A stretch of 64,000 bases of DNA from Serratia symbiotica (GTDB taxonomy: Bacteria > Pseudomonadota > Gammaproteobacteria > Enterobacterales > Enterobacteriaceae): positions 2,604,001 through 2,668,000 of the forward strand of contig NZ_CP050855.1 in assembly GCF_000821185.2 (NCBI RefSeq), in the 5' to 3' direction. The notes beneath the pieces are model-generated. The model saw nothing but the letters and a program-made list of their open reading frames with translations. It was not told the DNA's origin and ran no database searches. Positions within the stretch are counted from its first letter, which is position 1. The number at the start of each line of letters is the position of its first letter. Position numbers and translations under genes: made by a program. Positions 63,439-64,000 of this stretch are shown here, one piece after another.

Positions 63439-64000
63439 CAACGGGTTCTCATTAAAAGCCAGAAAAAATAAGGGGCACCTATGATCGCCGTAAGGACGCC
63501 AGCGGGCAATTCCAGCGGAGGGTGCAGGGTACGCGCCAGTAAATCGGCCAGCAGTAGCAACAATGCCCCGATCAGCATGGCTCCGGGGATAAGCCAGTGA
63601 TGACGCCCTCCCACCAGGCGACGGGTCAGGTGCGGTGCCAGCAGGCCAATAAAGCTTAGCGGGCCGCAGAGCGCTACGCTGATAGCTGCCAGTGCCAACG
63701 CCAGCAGCAGGATAAGCTGTTGAGCATGTCGCACGTTAATCCCGAGGGTAGTAGCCTGCTCCTCTCCCAGCGCCAGCAGATCCAACGGACGGCACAGCAG
63801 CAAACTGAGTGGTAGCAGCAGCAACAGCCAAGGGAGGGCGACATACACAAAGGCCCAGCCACGCCCCCACAGGCTGCCGGTGAGCCACATTAATGCCTGA
63901 TTGATCTCCAGCGGATGTGACAGCATCAAATAATCGGTGATGCTGGCATACAGCGCAGTCAAGGCAATACCCAGCAGTGCCAGGCGTAGGGGGGCGCTGT
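63438..64000 (-). CDS. fecD: Ferric citrate ABC transporter permease FecD (5' part beyond window)
   Basis: About 187 codons seen, open to the window edge. FecCD-family membrane protein: MWLTGSLWGRGWAFVYVALP, LDLLALGEEQATTLGINVRH, ALCGPLSFIGLLAPHLTRRL and HPPLELPAGVLTAIIGAPYF. Close to Escherichia coli FecD. The stop overlaps fecE. Confidence 0.88.
   Translation of the reverse strand, partial: SAPLRLALLGIALTALYASITDYLMLSHPLEINQALMWLTGSLWGRGWAFVYVALPWLLLLLPLSLLLCRPLDLLALGEEQATTLGINVRHAQQLILLLALALAAISVALCGPLSFIGLLAPHLTRRLVGGRHHWLIPGAMLIGALLLLLADLLARTLHPPLELPAGVLTAIIGAPYFFWLLMRTR

Overview
The window looks like a chromosome segment of a host-associated Serratia-like enterobacterium. The core gene order (mutS-rpoS-nlpD-pcm-surE-truD-ispF-ispD-ftsB-cysCND-cysG ... 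cysHIJ-queD, then apaH-apaG-rsmA-pdxA-surA-lptD / djlA / rluA-rapA-polB) is that of Serratia/Yersinia relatives. ERIC elements, many decayed insertion sequences, and a small palindromic repeat family inserted between genes suggest a genome in the insertion-sequence-rich phase of host adaptation; Serratia symbiotica-like bacteria would fit. The species assignment is inference from gene order and remembered family sequences, not a database match.

Region by region. 1-8.6 kb: part of an SPI-1-type (Inv/Prg/Org) type III secretion system. invF-invG-invE run leftward off the window edge, and prgH-prgI-prgJ-prgK-orgA-orgB-orgC-iagB run rightward from a shared 193-base divergent promoter region. 8.6-12.1 kb: a deleted IS481-family element, a YscW/YbaY-type lipoprotein gene with a membrane-anchored ToxR-like regulator, and a gene-poor stretch of relics. 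12.1-19.4 kb: IS110 remnant, an intact IS3-family element, then an integrative island carrying a Hachiman anti-phage pair (hamA, hamB), a small HTH gene cut by the IS3 element, and a tyrosine integrase directly upstream of mutS. 19.4-33.1 kb: core genes for mismatch repair, stationary-phase sigma factor, cell-division amidase activation, protein/RNA maintenance, isoprenoid synthesis and sulfate activation. 33.1-39.6 kb: accessory block splitting the cys cluster, with an IncI-like conjugation remnant, a YefM/YoeB pair, an AbiEi/AbiEii pair, a P4-type integrase relic beside a 3' tRNA-Thr fragment, a full integrase and a fragment resembling the 5' end of mutS. 39.6-45 kb: cysH, cysI, cysJ and divergent queD. 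45-47.7 kb: nested IS2-like, IS3, IS66 and IS3-like remains. 47.8-61.9 kb: core block for outer-membrane biogenesis (surA, lptD, djlA), rRNA and tRNA modification, RNA polymerase recycling and DNA polymerase II. 61.9-62.5 kb: ERIC, palindromic repeat and IS66 debris. 62.7-64 kb: fecE and the 3' end of fecD, for ferric citrate import.

The genes work as several modules. The cysCND/cysG/cysHIJ products carry sulfate to sulfide, with CysG making the siroheme used by CysI. surA and lptD build the outer membrane. InvF would activate the secretion system whose rings (InvG, PrgH, PrgK), needle (PrgI), rod (PrgJ), cytoplasmic sorting parts (OrgA, OrgB) and gatekeeper (InvE) are present here; export-apparatus, ATPase and translocon genes are presumably outside the window to the left. 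The most notable findings are the Hachiman island abutting an apparently re-headed mutS, a second integrase next to a separate mutS-like 5' end, a GAT repeat read as both a poly-Asp tail and a run of start codons in two overlapping secretion genes, and a mobile palindromic repeat family of about 147 bp.
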